Shown: positions 1-8,769, numbered from the stretch's first letter. The stretch: 64,000 nt of DNA from Pseudomonadota bacterium (GCA_018240595.1 JAFEFL010000063.1:1-64000); one strand, 5' to 3'. Notes: generated from the sequence alone by a model not told the origin. A program made the numbers and translations.

Positions 1-691
1 CGGGAGCAGCACCGGCAGCGGGCGCAGCGGCGCCAGCGGCAGGAGCGGCAGCGCCGGCGGCCGGAGCGGCAGCGGCGGCGGCAGCCGACGCGGCGGCAGC
101 GGCAGCCTGCTTCTGTTCTTCCGCGTAACCCGACGGCGGCACGACGGTGACGAGCGTCTGGTCTTCACGGCCGAGCACGCGCACGCCTTCCGGCAGCTTG
201 ACGTCGGACAGATGCTTGGAGTGGTTGATGTCGAGATCGCCGATATCGACGTCGATCGAACGCGGGATGCGGTCGGCCGGGCACTCGAGGTTGATGGTGT
301 GGGTCACGATGTTGACCGCGCCGCCGCGCTTCACGCCCGGGGCGGTTTCCGCGTTGAGCACGTGGACGGCGACCTTGACGCGGATGGTGGCGCCTTCCGG
401 CACGCGCAGGAAGTCGACATGGATCGGCAGATCCTTGATGGCGTCGAGCTGATAGTCGCGCGGGATGACGCGGTGCTTCTTGCCGTCGACGTCGAGCTCA
501 TAGAGCGTCGTGGTGAAGCGGCCGGCATAGATGCGCTGCTTCAGCTCGTCGTGGTCGAGGAGCACCATCAAAGGGGGTTGGTTGTCGCCATATACGACGC
601 CCGGTACGCGGCCGGAGTAACGTGCTGCCCGGGAGGCCCCCTTGCCTGCCTTCGGGCGCACCGTCGCCTTCATATTCTGCACGGTGGCCAT
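1..691 (-). CDS. rplY: 50S ribosomal protein L25/general stress protein Ctc (3' end cut by window)
   Basis: Binds 5S rRNA in the large ribosomal subunit. The reading frame starts at 691 with MATVQNMKA and runs off the left edge after 230 codons. It has the L25 beta-barrel domain (about residues 1-95, including SGRVPGVVYGD and the YELDVDGKKHRV strand) followed by the longer TL5/Ctc C-terminal domain (about 96-190, including the stretch TINLECPADRIPRSIDVDI). From about residue 195 the protein becomes an Ala/Pro/Gly low-complexity tail of repeated AAAPAAG units that is still open at base 1. Such tails are usual on alphaproteobacterial CTC proteins. The second Met (codon 7) is a less likely start because the conserved N-terminus begins before it. 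Confidence 0.96.
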   Translation of the reverse strand, partial: MATVQNMKATVRPKAGKGASRAARYSGRVPGVVYGDNQPPLMVLLDHDELKQRIYAGRFTTTLYELDVDGKKHRVIPRDYQLDAIKDLPIHVDFLRVPEGATIRVKVAVHVLNAETAPGVKRGGAVNIVTHTINLECPADRIPRSIDVDIGDLDINHSKHLSDVKLPEGVRVLGREDQTLVTVVPPSGYAEEQKQAAAAAASAAAAAAAPAAGAAAPAAGAAAPAAGAAP

Positions 692-1524
692 AGCTTAAGT
701 CCTTCATCAGTCAATGGAAAAAGGCGGCACTTGCGGGCCGCCCGTGACACGCGGCAAGCCTCCAGGGGTGCCGGGGGCCGCGTTCGGGCTGGCTTATAGC
801 GGCGGAGGCCCAAAAGGGCAACCTCGGGGCTTTTTTGCTTCACGTCCCCCTTATGGGGAGGGGGTAAGCGGCGGCAAGCGCCATCGCCCCTGTTCTTTAA
901 AGGCCCGGGGCGGCCTGCCTTCCCTCCCCGCTTGCGCGGGGACAAATCTTCCTCCCTCGGACATGCCGAGGGAATGGAGCGCCGCGAAGCGCCCAAACGG
1001 TGCGCCTTGCGGCGCGGCCCCTCCTTGCGATCGGAGAAGGCCTGCGCCCGCGGCGCTCCACCGCGGTGTCGTACCAACGCCGGGCCGCGCTTCTGGCGGC
1101 TGATCCGTCCTCCAACCGGGAAAACGGGTAGCACTCACCATCAGCGAGCTCCTCGCGGGAGGTCATAGTGCCTCCGGGCGGAGCCCCGGCGCCGCCCGAG
1201 CGCCCAAGGTGCGTTTCCTTGAGCCCGCGGGCACCGCATCCTTTCCCATCATCAAGACGCCTCTAGATGACGCCCCCGGCAGGATCGGACGCGTGAAGAC
1301 TATCCTATGTTAGGAATAACAGTCAAGGACTATTTTCTGAAGCCCACCCGTCGCCCTTGTCGTCCCGGGCGAGCGCCAGCGAGGCGCGGGACTCCTAGCC
1401 ACGGCGCCATCCGCATCGCAAATACAGGGCTTATGGGTCCCCGCCTTCGCGGGGACGACAGGAAAGCGCGTGTGCCGCACCACTCTACTTAAGTCGCCTC
1501 AGGGGAGAGGGTCGGAAGAGCCCC
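692..1524. other. 832-bp gene-free stretch upstream of rplY
   Basis: No reading frame here shows a recognisable protein, and I find no tRNA-like T-arm. A small hairpin (GAGG...CCTC enclosing GCCC-AAAA-GGGC, 805-825) is followed by GGGGC and six T at 831-836 on the + strand. It resembles a terminator but has no + strand gene before it. A short dyad TCCTA-TGT... TAGGA-type lies at 1303-1315 in an AT-richer patch. A dispersed palindrome occupies 1358-1461. The rplY promoter must lie on the minus strand of this region but I could not place it with confidence. Confidence 0.5.
1358..1461. repeat. Dispersed intergenic palindrome (CGGGGA/TCCCCG class)
   Basis: The outer arms begin TTGTCGTCCCGGGCGAG and end CCTTCGCGGGGACGACA, so the element can fold as a long imperfect hairpin. 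The closing arm CCGCCTTCGCGGGGA recurs almost unchanged in the elements at 12898-12982 and 51246-51316, which makes this a member of a dispersed family and not a local terminator. Confidence 0.75.
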
Positions 1525-1815
1525 TCAGGCCACGCCCTCGTCCGGGCTACCCGCAGCCTTCTTCGGCTTGGCCGCCTTGGCCTCAAGCGCGTCGAGCCGG
1601 GCCTTGAGCGCCTCGTTCTCCTCGCGGGCGAGGCGGGCCATGTCCTTCACGGCCTCGAATTCCTCGCGCGACACCACGTCGAGATCGCGCAGCATCTTCT
1701 CGGCCTGGGTCCGCACCAGCGTGTCGACTTCCCGGCGCACGCCCTGGGCGACGCCGGCGGCATCGTTCATCAGCCGCGCCATCTCATCGAAGATCCGGTT
1801 GCTGGTCTGGGTCAT
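1525..1815 (-). CDS. UbiK/BMFP-family accessory factor
   Basis: A 96-residue protein of the BMFP/YqiC (UbiK) family. It begins MTQTSNRIFDEMARLMNDAAG, has an amphipathic N-terminal helix, then a coiled coil (about residues 45-80, EEFEAVKDMARLAREENEAL) and a Lys/Ala-rich tail. UbiK of enterobacteria is an accessory factor for ubiquinone biosynthesis under oxygen and forms trimers through the C-terminal coiled coil. Brucella YqiC homologues have membrane-fusogenic activity in vitro. The gene is divergent from lgt, with about 155 bp between the two starts, an arrangement frequent in this order. The family assignment rests on sequence pattern; the role here is inferred. Confidence 0.88.
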   Translation of the reverse strand: MTQTSNRIFDEMARLMNDAAGVAQGVRREVDTLVRTQAEKMLRDLDVVSREEFEAVKDMARLAREENEALKARLDALEAKAAKPKKAAGSPDEGVA

Positions 1816-1970
1816 GCTCGTCTCTCCGCTGAGGATTATTAAAGGTTTCCCCGGCCCCGCCGCGAAGCCACAATGGCCCGCGGGTCATCGGCCTGCAAGG
1901 TCCCTGTTATATGAGGCGCTGTGCTAAGACCTCCGCCGGGCGATTCAAGCGAATTCGACGAAAGACAAAG

Positions 1971-2813
1971 ATGCCCCTCTTCATAATCCCCTTCCCCTAT
2001 ATCGATCCGGTCCTGGTGCATATCGGCCCGCTGGCGATCCGCTGGTACGCGCTGGCCTACATCTGCGGCATCATTTTCGGTTGGTTCTACTCGCGCGCCA
2101 TCATCCGCAAGGACCGGCTCTGGGGCGGCCAACCTTCAGGTAATTCTGCGCCGCTGAAGGTCATCGATTTCGACGACTTCGTCCTCTGGGTGACGCTCGG
2201 CATCATCCTCGGCGGCCGCATCGGCTACGTGCTGTTCTATAACCTGCCGCTGTTCGCCGCCCATCCGCTGGAAATCTTCCAGCTGTGGAATGGCGGTATG
2301 TCCTTCCACGGCGGCTTTACCGGCTGTGTCATCGCCGTCATCCTGTTCGCCCGCTCGCGCCGCATCCCGATCCTGTCTTTGGGGGACTTGACCTGCGCCG
2401 CGGCGCCGATCGGCATTTTCTTCGGCCGCATCGCCAACTTCATCAACGGCGAGCTCTGGGGCCGTCCGGCCGACGTGCCGTGGGCCATGATCTTCCCGAA
2501 CGGCGGCCCGCTGCCGCGCCACCCGAGCCAGATCTACGAGGCGACGCTCGAGGGCCTGGTGCTGTTCATCCTGCTGGCGGTGATGATCCGCCTCGGCTCG
2601 CTGAAGAAGCCGGGCCTGATCGTCGGCAGCTTCGCCTGTTACTACGCCGTGGCGCGCAGCTTCTCCGAGTTCTTCCGCGAGCCCGACGCCCAGCTCGGCT
2701 TCCTCTGGGGCGGCGCCACGATGGGGCAACTGCTGTCGATCCCGTTGTTTCTTGTCGGCGTCGGCTTCATTGTCTACGCGCTGAAACATCCGCTCGAGCG
2801 CAAGGCGCCATAA
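1971..2813 (+). CDS. lgt: Prolipoprotein diacylglyceryl transferase Lgt
   Basis: Inner-membrane enzyme that transfers a diacylglyceryl group to the lipobox Cys of prolipoproteins. I place the start at 1971 ([19 protein letters not shown]), because the family begins with the F-x-x-I-DPV motif; a longer frame upstream has no family similarity. The 280-residue product shows several membrane segments, the Lgt signature [11 protein letters not shown], the conserved MSFHGGFTG, and the block [16 protein letters not shown] followed by HPSQIYE. It lies 7 bp before the methyltransferase gene, so the two are probably cotranscribed. Its substrates in this window include the lipoprotein at 5034, Pal and the RND adaptor. 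Confidence 0.97.
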   Translation: MPLFIIPFPYIDPVLVHIGPLAIRWYALAYICGIIFGWFYSRAIIRKDRLWGGQPSGNSAPLKVIDFDDFVLWVTLGIILGGRIGYVLFYNLPLFAAHPLEIFQLWNGGMSFHGGFTGCVIAVILFARSRRIPILSLGDLTCAAAPIGIFFGRIANFINGELWGRPADVPWAMIFPNGGPLPRHPSQIYEATLEGLVLFILLAVMIRLGSLKKPGLIVGSFACYYAVARSFSEFFREPDAQLGFLWGGATMGQLLSIPLFLVGVGFIVYALKHPLERKAP

Positions 2814-2820
2814 GCTCCCC

Positions 2821-3921
2821 ATGACCGCCCCGACGCCCCTGGAAATCGATATCCGCCGCCGCATCAAGGCGGCCGGGCCGATGCCGGTGGCGCAATACAT
2901 GGCGCTGTGCCTGACCGATCCCAAGCACGGCTATTACGTAACGCGCGATCCGCTCGGCGCCCGCGGCGATTTCATCACCGCGCCTGAAGTCAGCCAGATG
3001 TTCGGCGAACTGATCGGCATCTGGATGTCGGCGGTGTGGAAGCAGATGGGCGCGCCCGGCCAGGTGCGCATCGTCGAGCTCGGCCCCGGCCGCGGCACGC
3101 TGATGAAGGACGCGATGCGCGCCGCGCAGGTGGTGCCGGCGTTCCGCAAGGCGGTGGTGCTCGATCTCGTCGAGATCAGCCCGGTGCTGCGCGAGCAGCA
3201 GCGGCGCACGCTCGAGCCGCACAATCTGCCGATGGCCTGGTACAATTCCATCAACGACGTGCCGGACGGCCCCGCCATCGTCATCGCCAACGAGTTCTTC
3301 GACGCCATTCCGATCTCGCAGGCGGTGAAGACCGAGCATGGCTGGCGCGAGCGCTGCGTCGGCATCTCCGAGGACGACAAGCTCGCCTTCGTCACCGCCG
3401 ACGAGCCGCTGCCGCATCTCGACATCCTGATGCCGGACGCCGCGCGCAATGCGCCGGTCGATTCCATTTTCGAATGGCGCAGCGACGCCGCGGCGATCGA
3501 TCTCGGCCGCCGCATCGCGCGGGACAGCGCCGCGCTGGTGATCGACTACGGCCATTCGCAAACCGACTTCGGCGACACGCTGCAGGCCGTCGGCAAGCAT
3601 GCCTATGCCGATCCCCTAAGCGAACTCGGCGAGGTCGATCTGACGGCGCATGTCGATTTCGCGCCGCTGTCGCGCACCATCGAGACCATGGGCGCCAAGG
3701 CCTACGGCCCGATCACGCAGTCGCTGCTGCTGCGCCGGCTCGGCATCGAGACGCGCGCCGCGACGCTGAAGGCCAAGGCGACGCGGGCGCAGGCCGCCGA
3801 CGTCGACATGGCACTGGCGCGGCTGATCGGCATCGGCCGCACCGGCATGGGCGAGATGTTCAAGGCCGCGGCCTATGTCGCGCCGTCGCTCGGCGTGCCG
3901 CCGGCCTTCGACGCCGGATGA
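2821..3921 (+). CDS. MidA/NDUFAF7-family class I SAM-dependent methyltransferase
   Basis: A 366-residue methyltransferase of the PF02636 family. Eukaryotic NDUFAF7/MidA dimethylates an arginine of a complex I subunit, so a role in complex I assembly is a reasonable inference. Visible features are the N-terminal GPMPVAQYMALCLTDPKHGYY block, the substrate-side GDFITAPEVSQMFGELIG, the SAM-binding motif IVELGPGRGTLMKD (about residues 80-95) and the family hallmark ANEFFDAIPISQ (about 158-170). It starts 7 bp after lgt, a pairing conserved across alphaproteobacteria, and is probably translated from the same message. Confidence 0.93.
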   Translation: MTAPTPLEIDIRRRIKAAGPMPVAQYMALCLTDPKHGYYVTRDPLGARGDFITAPEVSQMFGELIGIWMSAVWKQMGAPGQVRIVELGPGRGTLMKDAMRAAQVVPAFRKAVVLDLVEISPVLREQQRRTLEPHNLPMAWYNSINDVPDGPAIVIANEFFDAIPISQAVKTEHGWRERCVGISEDDKLAFVTADEPLPHLDILMPDAARNAPVDSIFEWRSDAAAIDLGRRIARDSAALVIDYGHSQTDFGDTLQAVGKHAYADPLSELGEVDLTAHVDFAPLSRTIETMGAKAYGPITQSLLLRRLGIETRAATLKAKATRAQAADVDMALARLIGIGRTGMGEMFKAAAYVAPSLGVPPAFDAG

Positions 3922-4033
3922 GGGCGCGGCCGGCGTTTTGCCATGGGCCAGCCACCTTTCCCGTGCTTATAATCGCGCCGGGCCGAAGGCTCGCCGTTCT
4001 TGCGGCGCCGGCCAATCGAGGAATCGCTCCCCT

Positions 4034-4801
4034 ATGCTGCAAGCTGCCGTTCTCGCCACTTTGCCCGGAATCCGCCACGCGTTCTTCACGCGCAACGGCG
4101 GCGTATCGCAGGGCATCTATGACAGCCTGAACGGCGGCGTCGGCTCAAACGACACGCCGGAGCATGTCGCCGAGAACCGCGCGCGCATGGCAATGTCGCT
4201 GGGCGTCGCGCCGGAGCGCCTCCTGTCGCTCTATCAAATCCATTCGCCCGACGTCGTCGTCGCCGAAGAACCGTGGACGCCCGACCAGCGGCCGCGCGCC
4301 GATGCGGTGGTGACCCGCGTGCCGGAATTGGCGATCGGCGTCTCCACCGCCGACTGCGGCCCGCTGCTGTTCGCCGACGACAATGCGCGCGTCATCGGCG
4401 CGGCGCATGCCGGCTGGCGCGGCGCCTTCACCGGCGTTATCGAAGCGACGTTGGCGGCCATGGAGCAGCTCGGCGCCTCGCGCGACAACATCGCGGTGGC
4501 GCTCGGCCCCACCATCCGCCAGGCGAATTACGAAGTCGGCCCCGAATTCGTCGCCCGCTTCACCGCGGCGGACATCGACAACACGCGCTTCTTCGCCGAC
4601 GCCGAACGCGAAGGCCATGCGATGTTCGACCTGACCGGCTACATCGCCTCGCGTGTCGAACAGGCCGGCGTCGGAAAATTCGAGGATCTCGGCCTGTGCA
4701 CCTATGCCGAGCCGGAGCGCTTCTACAGCTTCCGCCGCTCGACGCATCAAAGCGAGCCGGATTACGGCCGGCATATCAACGCCATCGCGCTGCACGAGTA
4801 G
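4034..4801 (+). CDS. pgeF: Multi-copper polyphenol oxidase/laccase-domain protein (PgeF/YfiH)
   Basis: A 255-residue YfiH/PgeF protein. Family members are zinc-dependent purine nucleoside phosphorylases and, in E. coli, edit peptidoglycan precursors carrying serine in place of alanine. The metal and active-site blocks are visible: YQIHSPDVV (about residues 66-75), STADCGPLLF (about 104-113), GAAHAGWRG (about 122-130) and the C-terminal YSFRRS. The start at 4034 (MLQAAVLATLPGIRHAFFT) matches the usual N-terminus; a longer frame would overlap the methyltransferase gene and lacks similarity. It follows that gene by 112 bp. Confidence 0.93.
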   Translation: MLQAAVLATLPGIRHAFFTRNGGVSQGIYDSLNGGVGSNDTPEHVAENRARMAMSLGVAPERLLSLYQIHSPDVVVAEEPWTPDQRPRADAVVTRVPELAIGVSTADCGPLLFADDNARVIGAAHAGWRGAFTGVIEATLAAMEQLGASRDNIAVALGPTIRQANYEVGPEFVARFTAADIDNTRFFADAEREGHAMFDLTGYIASRVEQAGVGKFEDLGLCTYAEPERFYSFRRSTHQSEPDYGRHINAIALHE

Positions 4802-4810
4802 CTTGGCGCC

Positions 4811-4917
4811 CGTCATTCCGGGACGCGCGTGAAACGCGCGGGCCCGGAATCCATACTCCGCAGCACCGGGGTTATGGATTCCGGGCTCGCGAGCTGCGCT
4901 CGCGCCCCGGAATGACG
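4811..4917. repeat. Dispersed intergenic palindrome (CGTCATTCCGGG class)
   Basis: Outer arms CGTCATTCCGGG and CCCCGGAATGACG close a long hairpin with inner inverted segments (CCCGGAATCCATA and TATGGATTCCGGG). The element at 54138-54243 has the same arms and the same internal TTATGGATTCCGGGCTCGCG, so these are two copies of one family about 49 kb apart. Confidence 0.88.
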
Positions 4918-4942
4918 ATGGAGACGTGCGTTAATCATCGCG

Positions 4943-4958
4943 TTAACCTCCGATTAAC
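4943..4958 (+). promoter_or_regulatory. Candidate CtrA binding site
   Basis: TTAA at 4943-4946 and TTAAC at 4954-4958 are separated by exactly 7 bases, the full CtrA consensus TTAA-N7-TTAA(C). A further TTAA lies at 4931. The site is about 75 bp before the start of the lipoprotein gene at 5034 and points to cell-cycle control of that gene. The pattern match is direct; CtrA binding is inferred. Confidence 0.55.
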
Positions 4959-5033
4959 CACGCTGGACTTGAGCGGATCAGCCACTAAACTCGCCGCCGG
5001 CCGAGGGGGACCGGCCGGGTTTCGGGGGAATCG

Positions 5034-5723
5034 ATGCTGGCTCGCTTTGTCGTGCGGACGCTGCTGATCGGCTGCATCGCGAGCGGCCTTGCCGCCTGCA
5101 AACAGGATGGCTCCTCCCCCCTCGCCGCGCAGCAGCCGCGCGGCGCGACCGTCGCCTTCGACGTCATCGACGGCCTGCCGCAGACGCAATTCCAGAAACT
5201 GGTCGAGCGCCTGAACGACGAAGCGCAATCGCGCCGCCTCGCCGTGGTCTCGCGCGATGGGGCCTCGGCTTACCGCGTGCGCGGCGCGCTCACCGCCACC
5301 GTCGATCGCGGCCAGACCACGATCGCCTGGACCTGGGATGTGTTCGACGGCACCCAGCAGCGCGTCTTGCAGATCAAGGGCGAAGAGACCGGCGCCAACA
5401 CGGTGAAGGCCGACGAGGCCTGGAAGGTCGCGGACGACGCCATGCTCCAGCGCATCGCGCAATCGAGCATGGACAAACTGACGGCGTTCCTGACCTCGCC
5501 GGAGGTGGTGCCGGGCGCGGCCGCCGCCCCGGCCGTGGCCTTCGACAACACCTCGCCTGAGGCCGCCGGCATCTACCGTATTCAGAGCAGCGCCGATCCG
5601 CTCCAGACCGGCTCGGCGCAGGCCCCGGCAATGCAGCCCCCGCTACCGCAGAAGCGGCCGGCCGCGGTCCATGCCGCGCGCCAGACCCGCCCGGCGGCGA
5701 CGGTGGCCGATAACGCGCTTTAG
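5034..5723 (+). CDS. Conserved hypothetical lipoprotein
   Basis: A 229-residue exported lipoprotein. The signal peptide MLARFVVRTLLIGCIASGLAAC ends in a lipobox L-A-A-C with Cys22. The middle (about 40-150) is a compact mixed domain containing DVIDGLPQTQFQKLVERL and TTIAWTWDVFDGTQQRVLQIKGEE, and the C-terminus is Ala/Pro-rich and probably disordered. I do not recognise an enzymatic motif. Similar lipoproteins sit between the PgeF and prs genes in related genomes. The CtrA-type box 75 bp upstream suggests periodic expression. The function is unknown. Confidence 0.85.
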   Translation: MLARFVVRTLLIGCIASGLAACKQDGSSPLAAQQPRGATVAFDVIDGLPQTQFQKLVERLNDEAQSRRLAVVSRDGASAYRVRGALTATVDRGQTTIAWTWDVFDGTQQRVLQIKGEETGANTVKADEAWKVADDAMLQRIAQSSMDKLTAFLTSPEVVPGAAAAPAVAFDNTSPEAAGIYRIQSSADPLQTGSAQAPAMQPPLPQKRPAAVHAARQTRPAATVADNAL

Positions 5724-5954
5724 ACGGCTTCGCGCGCTGCCGCGAAAGCCCTGCGCGGCGGCCCCGCCTGTTCAAAAAAGGCGCTGGAATTGGGACTTAA
5801 CCCGTATTGCCGGGCCCCGCGCGCCTTGTTATGACCTGCGCGCCTGAAGCGTGAAATTTCGTCGCACCTGCCTCCGGACCCGATGGCCGGGAGCCGCGCG
5901 TCGCGGAAATCGCACGTTCTTCGGCTAACGATACGCTGTAACGAGGTTGGCGGG

Positions 5955-6926
5955 ATGTCGGGTAAGAACGGTGCGATCAAGCTGGTCGCCGGTAACTCCA
6001 ATCCCGCCCTCGCCGCCGCCATTGGCGATTATCTCAAGACGCCGCTGACCAAGGCCACGGTCCGCCGCTTCGCCGACGGCGAGGTGTTCGTCGAGATTCA
6101 GGAAAACGTGCGCGGCGCCGACTGCTTCGTCATCCAGTCGACCTCGGCGCCCGCGAACGACCACCTGATGGAATTGCTGATCATCATGGACGCGCTGCGC
6201 CGTTCGTCGGCGCGCCGCATCACGGCGGTGATCCCCTATTTCGGCTACGCCCGGCAGGACCGCAAACCCGGCCCGCGCACGCCGATCTCGGCCAAGCTGG
6301 TCGCCAACCTGATCACGCATGCCGGCGCCGACCGCGTCATGACCCTCGACCTGCATGCCGGCCAGATCCAGGGTTTCTTCGATATTCCGACCGACAATCT
6401 CTACGCCTCGCCGGTGATGGTCCGCGACATCAAGAACAAGTTCAAAACCGAAAAGGTCATGGTGGTGTCGCCGGACGTCGGCGGCGTGGTCCGCGCCCGG
6501 GGTCTGGCCAAGCGCATCAATGTGCCGCTCGCCATCATCGACAAGCGCCGCGAGCGCGCCGGTGAATCCGAAGTCATGAACGTGATCGGCGAAGTCGAAG
6601 GTTACACCTGCATCCTCGTCGACGATATCGTCGATTCCGGCGGCACGCTCGTGAACGCCGCCGAGGCGCTGCTCAAGAACGGCGCCCGGGAAGTCTACGC
6701 CTACATCACCCACGGCGTGCTGTCGGGCGGCGCGGTCGCTCGCGTGTCGAAGTCGCAGCTCAAGGAGCTGGTGATCACCGACTCCATTCAGCCGACGGAC
6801 GCGGTGAAGACGGCGCCGAATATCCGCGTGCTGCCGATCGCGGCGCTCATCGGCGAAGCGGTGGCGCGCACCGCGCACGAAGAGTCGGTGTCGAGCCTGT
6901 TCGACGATCTGCCGTCGAAGGACTGA
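5955..6926 (+). CDS. prs: Ribose-phosphate pyrophosphokinase
   Basis: Makes phosphoribosyl pyrophosphate from ribose 5-phosphate and ATP for nucleotide, His and Trp synthesis. The start at 5955 ([20 protein letters not shown]) gives 323 residues, close to the usual 310-320. Hallmarks are [18 protein letters not shown], the flexible-loop/ATP region [21 protein letters not shown], the [18 protein letters not shown] block and the PRPP loop [13 protein letters not shown]. It is followed directly by a hairpin at 6932. Confidence 0.98.
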   Translation: MSGKNGAIKLVAGNSNPALAAAIGDYLKTPLTKATVRRFADGEVFVEIQENVRGADCFVIQSTSAPANDHLMELLIIMDALRRSSARRITAVIPYFGYARQDRKPGPRTPISAKLVANLITHAGADRVMTLDLHAGQIQGFFDIPTDNLYASPVMVRDIKNKFKTEKVMVVSPDVGGVVRARGLAKRINVPLAIIDKRRERAGESEVMNVIGEVEGYTCILVDDIVDSGGTLVNAAEALLKNGAREVYAYITHGVLSGGAVARVSKSQLKELVITDSIQPTDAVKTAPNIRVLPIAALIGEAVARTAHEESVSSLFDDLPSKD

Positions 6927-6931
6927 GCGCA

Positions 6932-6955
6932 AACCGGCCCGCGGGACGGCCGGTT
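6932..6955 (+). terminator. Hairpin after prs
   Basis: AACCGGCC and GGCCGGTT form a perfect 8-bp stem around an 8-base loop, starting 6 bases after the prs stop codon. There is no long T-run after it (CGAGAACAAAAC), so it is either a weak intrinsic terminator or an mRNA 3' stabilising hairpin. Confidence 0.6.
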
Positions 6956-6968
6956 CGAGAACAAAACG

Positions 6969-7220
6969 GAATCAAATTCCGGCGCCCGGATTCATCCCCA
7001 CACTTATCCACCACAGAGTCATCACAGCGCAGCATTCGTTGTGGAGATTCGAGTCGTGGGGCGTTGCGCCGTCGCGGCAAATCACGGCTCATAGGCTCAC
7101 ACGCTGCCTCTAGCGGCCTGAATCAAGTGGGTTATAGTCAAGTGGCTCAGTGATTCGGTTTGGCCGTCAAGGCAGTCCGGTTCCCCGCGTAACACGTTCA
7201 TCGACTTCAGGTTCGGACTC
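6969..7220. promoter_or_regulatory. Cluster of eight GANTC (CcrM) sites before the YbjN gene
   Basis: This non-coding stretch between prs and the YbjN gene holds GANTC at 6969, 6989, 7016, 7046, 7051, 7120, 7152 and 7216. At this base composition roughly one would be expected in 250 bp. A DnaA-box-like TTATCCACC is at 7004-7012. GANTC is the CcrM methylation site of alphaproteobacteria, and clusters of it in intergenic DNA can make promoters sensitive to the replication cycle. No promoter was assigned. Confidence 0.5.
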
Positions 7221-7282
7221 CCAGGTCCGGAAGCGTGCCGTGTTGTGCGTAAAGGAAAGCCTATCTGGCAAGCGGAGATGCC

Positions 7283-7783
7283 ATGTCCCTCTCGAACTAC
7301 ACTGACGATGTCCGGCACAATCCGCTCGATGTGGTCGAGCGCCTCGCCGCCGGCCACGACTGGTCGTTCGAGCGCGCCAGCGACGACGAGATCACCATTC
7401 TGGTGAGCGGCCGCTGGGCCGAATACCAACTCTCCTACACCTGGATGCTCGACATCGAGGCGCTGCACCTGGCCTGCGCCTTCGACATCAAGGTGCCGGA
7501 GCGGCGCCGCGCCGAGGTGCAGGCGCTGATCGCGCTGATCAACGAGCGGCTCTGGGTCGGCCATTTCGATCAGTGGCCGGACGAAGGCCTCGTCATGTTC
7601 CGCCACGCGCTGCAATTGCCGGCCGGCATCGAGCCGTCGGGTCAGCAGTGCGAGAAGCTGCTCGGCACCGCGCTCGATACCTGCGAGCGCTACTTCACCG
7701 CCTTCCAGTTCGTGGTCTGGGCCGGCAAGCCGGCCAAGGAAGCGCTCGACGCGGCGATGTTCGAGACCTCGGGCGAAGCCTGA
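7283..7783 (+). CDS. YbjN domain-containing protein
   Basis: A 166-residue YbjN-family protein (PF10722), a type III secretion chaperone-like alpha/beta fold. It opens MSLSNYTDDVRHNPLDVVE and has no signal or membrane segment. The family core is seen as DWSFERASDDEITILVSG, EYQLSYTWMLDIEALHLACAFD and INERLWVGHFDQW. E. coli YbjN affects motility, stress tolerance and metabolism through an unknown mechanism. The gene lies near proC, as in most Hyphomicrobiales, and is preceded by the GANTC-rich stretch. No enzymatic residue pattern is visible. Confidence 0.9.
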   Translation: MSLSNYTDDVRHNPLDVVERLAAGHDWSFERASDDEITILVSGRWAEYQLSYTWMLDIEALHLACAFDIKVPERRRAEVQALIALINERLWVGHFDQWPDEGLVMFRHALQLPAGIEPSGQQCEKLLGTALDTCERYFTAFQFVVWAGKPAKEALDAAMFETSGEA

Positions 7784-7787
7784 GCGC

Positions 7788-8612
7788 CTAGGCGAACCGG
7801 ATCTCGATCCCGTCCAGCGCGACGCCGCGGAGCACCGTGCTCCAGCTCTCACCCGGCTTGACCGGCATCGCCTTGGTCAGGGTGCCGGTGGTGACGATGT
7901 CGCCCGCCTCGATCGGCGGGCTGCCCTCATCCTCGGCCAGCGCCTGCGCCAGATAGCGCAGCGCCGACACCGGTCCCTCCAGCACGTTCGCCGCCGTGCC
8001 GCGATCGACAACCTCACCGTTGCGCATGAGGTCGATCTCGAAGCCGGGCAGTTCGCGCAGCCACTCGGCCTTGCGCGCCGCCATCGGATGGCGCGCGCCG
8101 ATCAAGAGCGCGCCGTGCATGGCGTTGGCCGCCGCCGTGTCGGGCGGCGTGAATTTCCAGCCGGGATAGATCGACTGCACGATCTCGAAGCCGTGCGCGA
8201 TCCAGCCGACGCAGTCGATGAGCGCCGCATCGTCCATGTCCGGCCGCGGCGCGCTCACAAAGCCGAAAACGATTTCGGGCTCGATCAGCGGCTCGACATA
8301 GTCAGCCAGCGGCAGCACCGGCGTCGCCTTGAGCTCGCGCACGGTGCGATCGGTCATGTAGCCCCAGTTCGGCGCATAGACGCCGTATTGCGGCCAGATG
8401 GTGCGGTTGGTGAAACCGATCTTGCGGCCGACGATGGTCTCGCCCCGCGCGATGAATTTCTGGCGCAGCAGCGGCGGCACGCGCCGCGCATCCTCCAGCG
8501 TCAGCCCGCCGGGCCGCGACGAGAACGGCGCGATCTGCTTACCCGAGCCGATGGTCGAGAACACCTCGTCGGCGACGGCCTTGATGGATGCTTCGGATGC
8601 CGCGTCTGTCAT
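7788..8612 (-). CDS. 2-keto-4-pentenoate hydratase-family protein
   Basis: A 274-residue protein of the MhpD/2-oxopent-4-enoate hydratase family (FAH superfamily), which hydrates 2-oxo-4-enoates in meta-cleavage or related catabolic routes using a divalent metal. Family blocks are GRKIGFTNRTIWPQYGVYAPNWGYM, the metal-binding acid cluster VEPLIEPEIVFGF and the closing GDIVTTGTLTKAMPVKPGESW. The start at 8612 (MTDAASEAS) was chosen because the frame farther upstream reads through a palindrome and antisense to proC. It stands alone between YbjN (convergent) and proC (divergent), with no linked catabolic genes, so the substrate is unknown. Confidence 0.88.
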   Translation of the reverse strand: MTDAASEASIKAVADEVFSTIGSGKQIAPFSSRPGGLTLEDARRVPPLLRQKFIARGETIVGRKIGFTNRTIWPQYGVYAPNWGYMTDRTVRELKATPVLPLADYVEPLIEPEIVFGFVSAPRPDMDDAALIDCVGWIAHGFEIVQSIYPGWKFTPPDTAAANAMHGALLIGARHPMAARKAEWLRELPGFEIDLMRNGEVVDRGTAANVLEGPVSALRYLAQALAEDEGSPPIEAGDIVTTGTLTKAMPVKPGESWSTVLRGVALDGIEIRFA

Positions 8613-8657
8613 GGCCACGACTGTGCGGGGTCGCCGGGCCCTTGGCAACATCCCCCT

Positions 8658-8755
8658 TGTCATGCCCCGCGAAAGCGGGGCATCCAGTACAGGCAGCGCT
8701 CGCGACCATCGCAGCGCCGGGGATACTGGATCGCCCGCCTTCGCGGGCGATGACA
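8658..8755. repeat. Dispersed intergenic palindrome (TGTCATGCCCCGCG class)
   Basis: Arms TGTCATGCCCCGCGAAAGCG and CCTTCGCGGGCGATGACA bracket the element. It separates the divergent hydratase and proC genes and closely resembles the element at 60266-60351, which also begins TGTCATGCCCGCGAAAGCGG and ends GATGACA. Confidence 0.88.
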
Positions 8756-8769
8756 CTGAGAAGGCGTCC

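Noticed and set aside
7004..7012. Replication origin near the DnaA-box-like TTATCCACC
   Set aside because: Only one box with one mismatch, no cluster of boxes and no AT-rich unwinding element; the GANTC density is reported separately.
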